DNA from: Planctomycetota bacterium
Lineage (GTDB): Bacteria > Planctomycetota > UBA11346
Reading direction: 5' to 3'
DNA: 6,588 bases
Assembly: GCA_024641365.1 (NCBI GenBank)
Contig: JAHEDF010000223.1
Coordinates: 1-6,588 of the forward strand
The notes beneath the pieces were generated by a model, which did no database searches, was not told where the DNA came from, and worked only from the letters and a program-made list of their open reading frames with translations. This document shows, piece by piece, positions 6,345 to 6,588 of this stretch (position 1 is the first letter of the stretch; every line of letters begins with the position of its first letter). A program made the position numbers and the translations under genes.

Positions 6345-6588
6345 GCGACGGTGGTACGCAATGATAAATCCAATGCGGTTACAGAATGTGTTAAGGCACC
6401 AGTGGAAATGCGTTCAACACCGGTCTCAGCAACGGCACGAATGGTCGTTAGCGTAATGCCGCCGGATGCCTCTAAAGATACAGGTCGCTTACCAACTTCG
6501 CGGTCACGAATTGCAACGGCATCTTTTAGTAAACTGGGTGGCATATTATCCAACAAAACAATATCGGATCCAGCTTTTATCACCGGCA
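6341..6588 (-). CDS. nadC: Nicotinate-nucleotide pyrophosphorylase (quinolinate phosphoribosyltransferase), C-terminal part
   Basis: The last 81 codons of a gene whose 5' end lies beyond the right edge. The readable frame has IKAGSDIVLLDNMPPSLLKD, then LEASGGITLTTIRAVAETGV and ISTGALTHSVTALDLSL. LDNM, EASGGI and S-GALTHSV are hallmarks of the C-terminal barrel of NadC, which converts quinolinate and PRPP to nicotinate mononucleotide in de novo NAD synthesis. Glu, Ser and Gly residues of the EASGG and STGALTHS loops help bind the phosphate groups of the substrate. The stop codon overlaps the pabB ATG, so this is the first visible gene of a nadC-pabB-lipoprotein operon. No start is visible; the GTG (Val) at the edge is internal. 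Confidence 0.97.
   Translation of the reverse strand, partial: PVIKAGSDIVLLDNMPPSLLKDAVAIRDREVGKRPVSLEASGGITLTTIRAVAETGVERISTGALTHSVTALDLSLRTTVA

Overview
This window looks like a chromosomal stretch from a gammaproteobacterium of moderate GC content. Three recognisable housekeeping genes (topA, pabB, nadC) are cut by or lie near the edges. Start regions, codon use (CGT/CGC arginines) and a CCA-encoding tRNA all fit a gammaproteobacterium. The genus cannot be named from the sequence. Nearly everything is on the minus strand, so the genes are best read from right to left.

Right half (6588 to 3990): the 3' part of nadC (NAD synthesis) overlaps pabB (4-aminobenzoate/folate synthesis) by ATGA. 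pabB in turn overlaps a gene for a TPR-repeat lipoprotein. These three are almost certainly one translationally coupled operon. A tRNA-Gln(CTG) gene follows, with a possible promoter whose -35 box contains the stop codon of the lipoprotein gene.

Middle (3956 to 2934): the only convincing plus-strand gene encodes a 225-residue secreted, Lys/Glu-rich, coiled-coil protein that I do not recognise. It is poorer in GC than its neighbours, is rich in ATA and AGA/AGG codons, and ends 33 bases from the 3' end of the tRNA. This makes it the best candidate for acquired DNA. Upstream of it is a 345-base stretch with no definite gene. That stretch holds a possible 48-codon minus-strand ORF with a perfect TATAAT six bases before its ATG, and a segment carrying a GGGGTCAGTCTTAATTC motif and an inverted repeat that may be an old mobile-element remnant.

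Left half (2933 to 1): a two-gene ABC exporter of the NodI/NodJ (drug-exporter-like, ABC-2) type with an ATGA overlap, then a pirin-family cupin with its own likely promoter, then the first codons of topA (DNA topoisomerase I). No CRISPR array, intact insertion sequence, integrase or phage gene is visible. The most unusual part is the central 2934-3990 island. The rest is ordinary chromosomal content.
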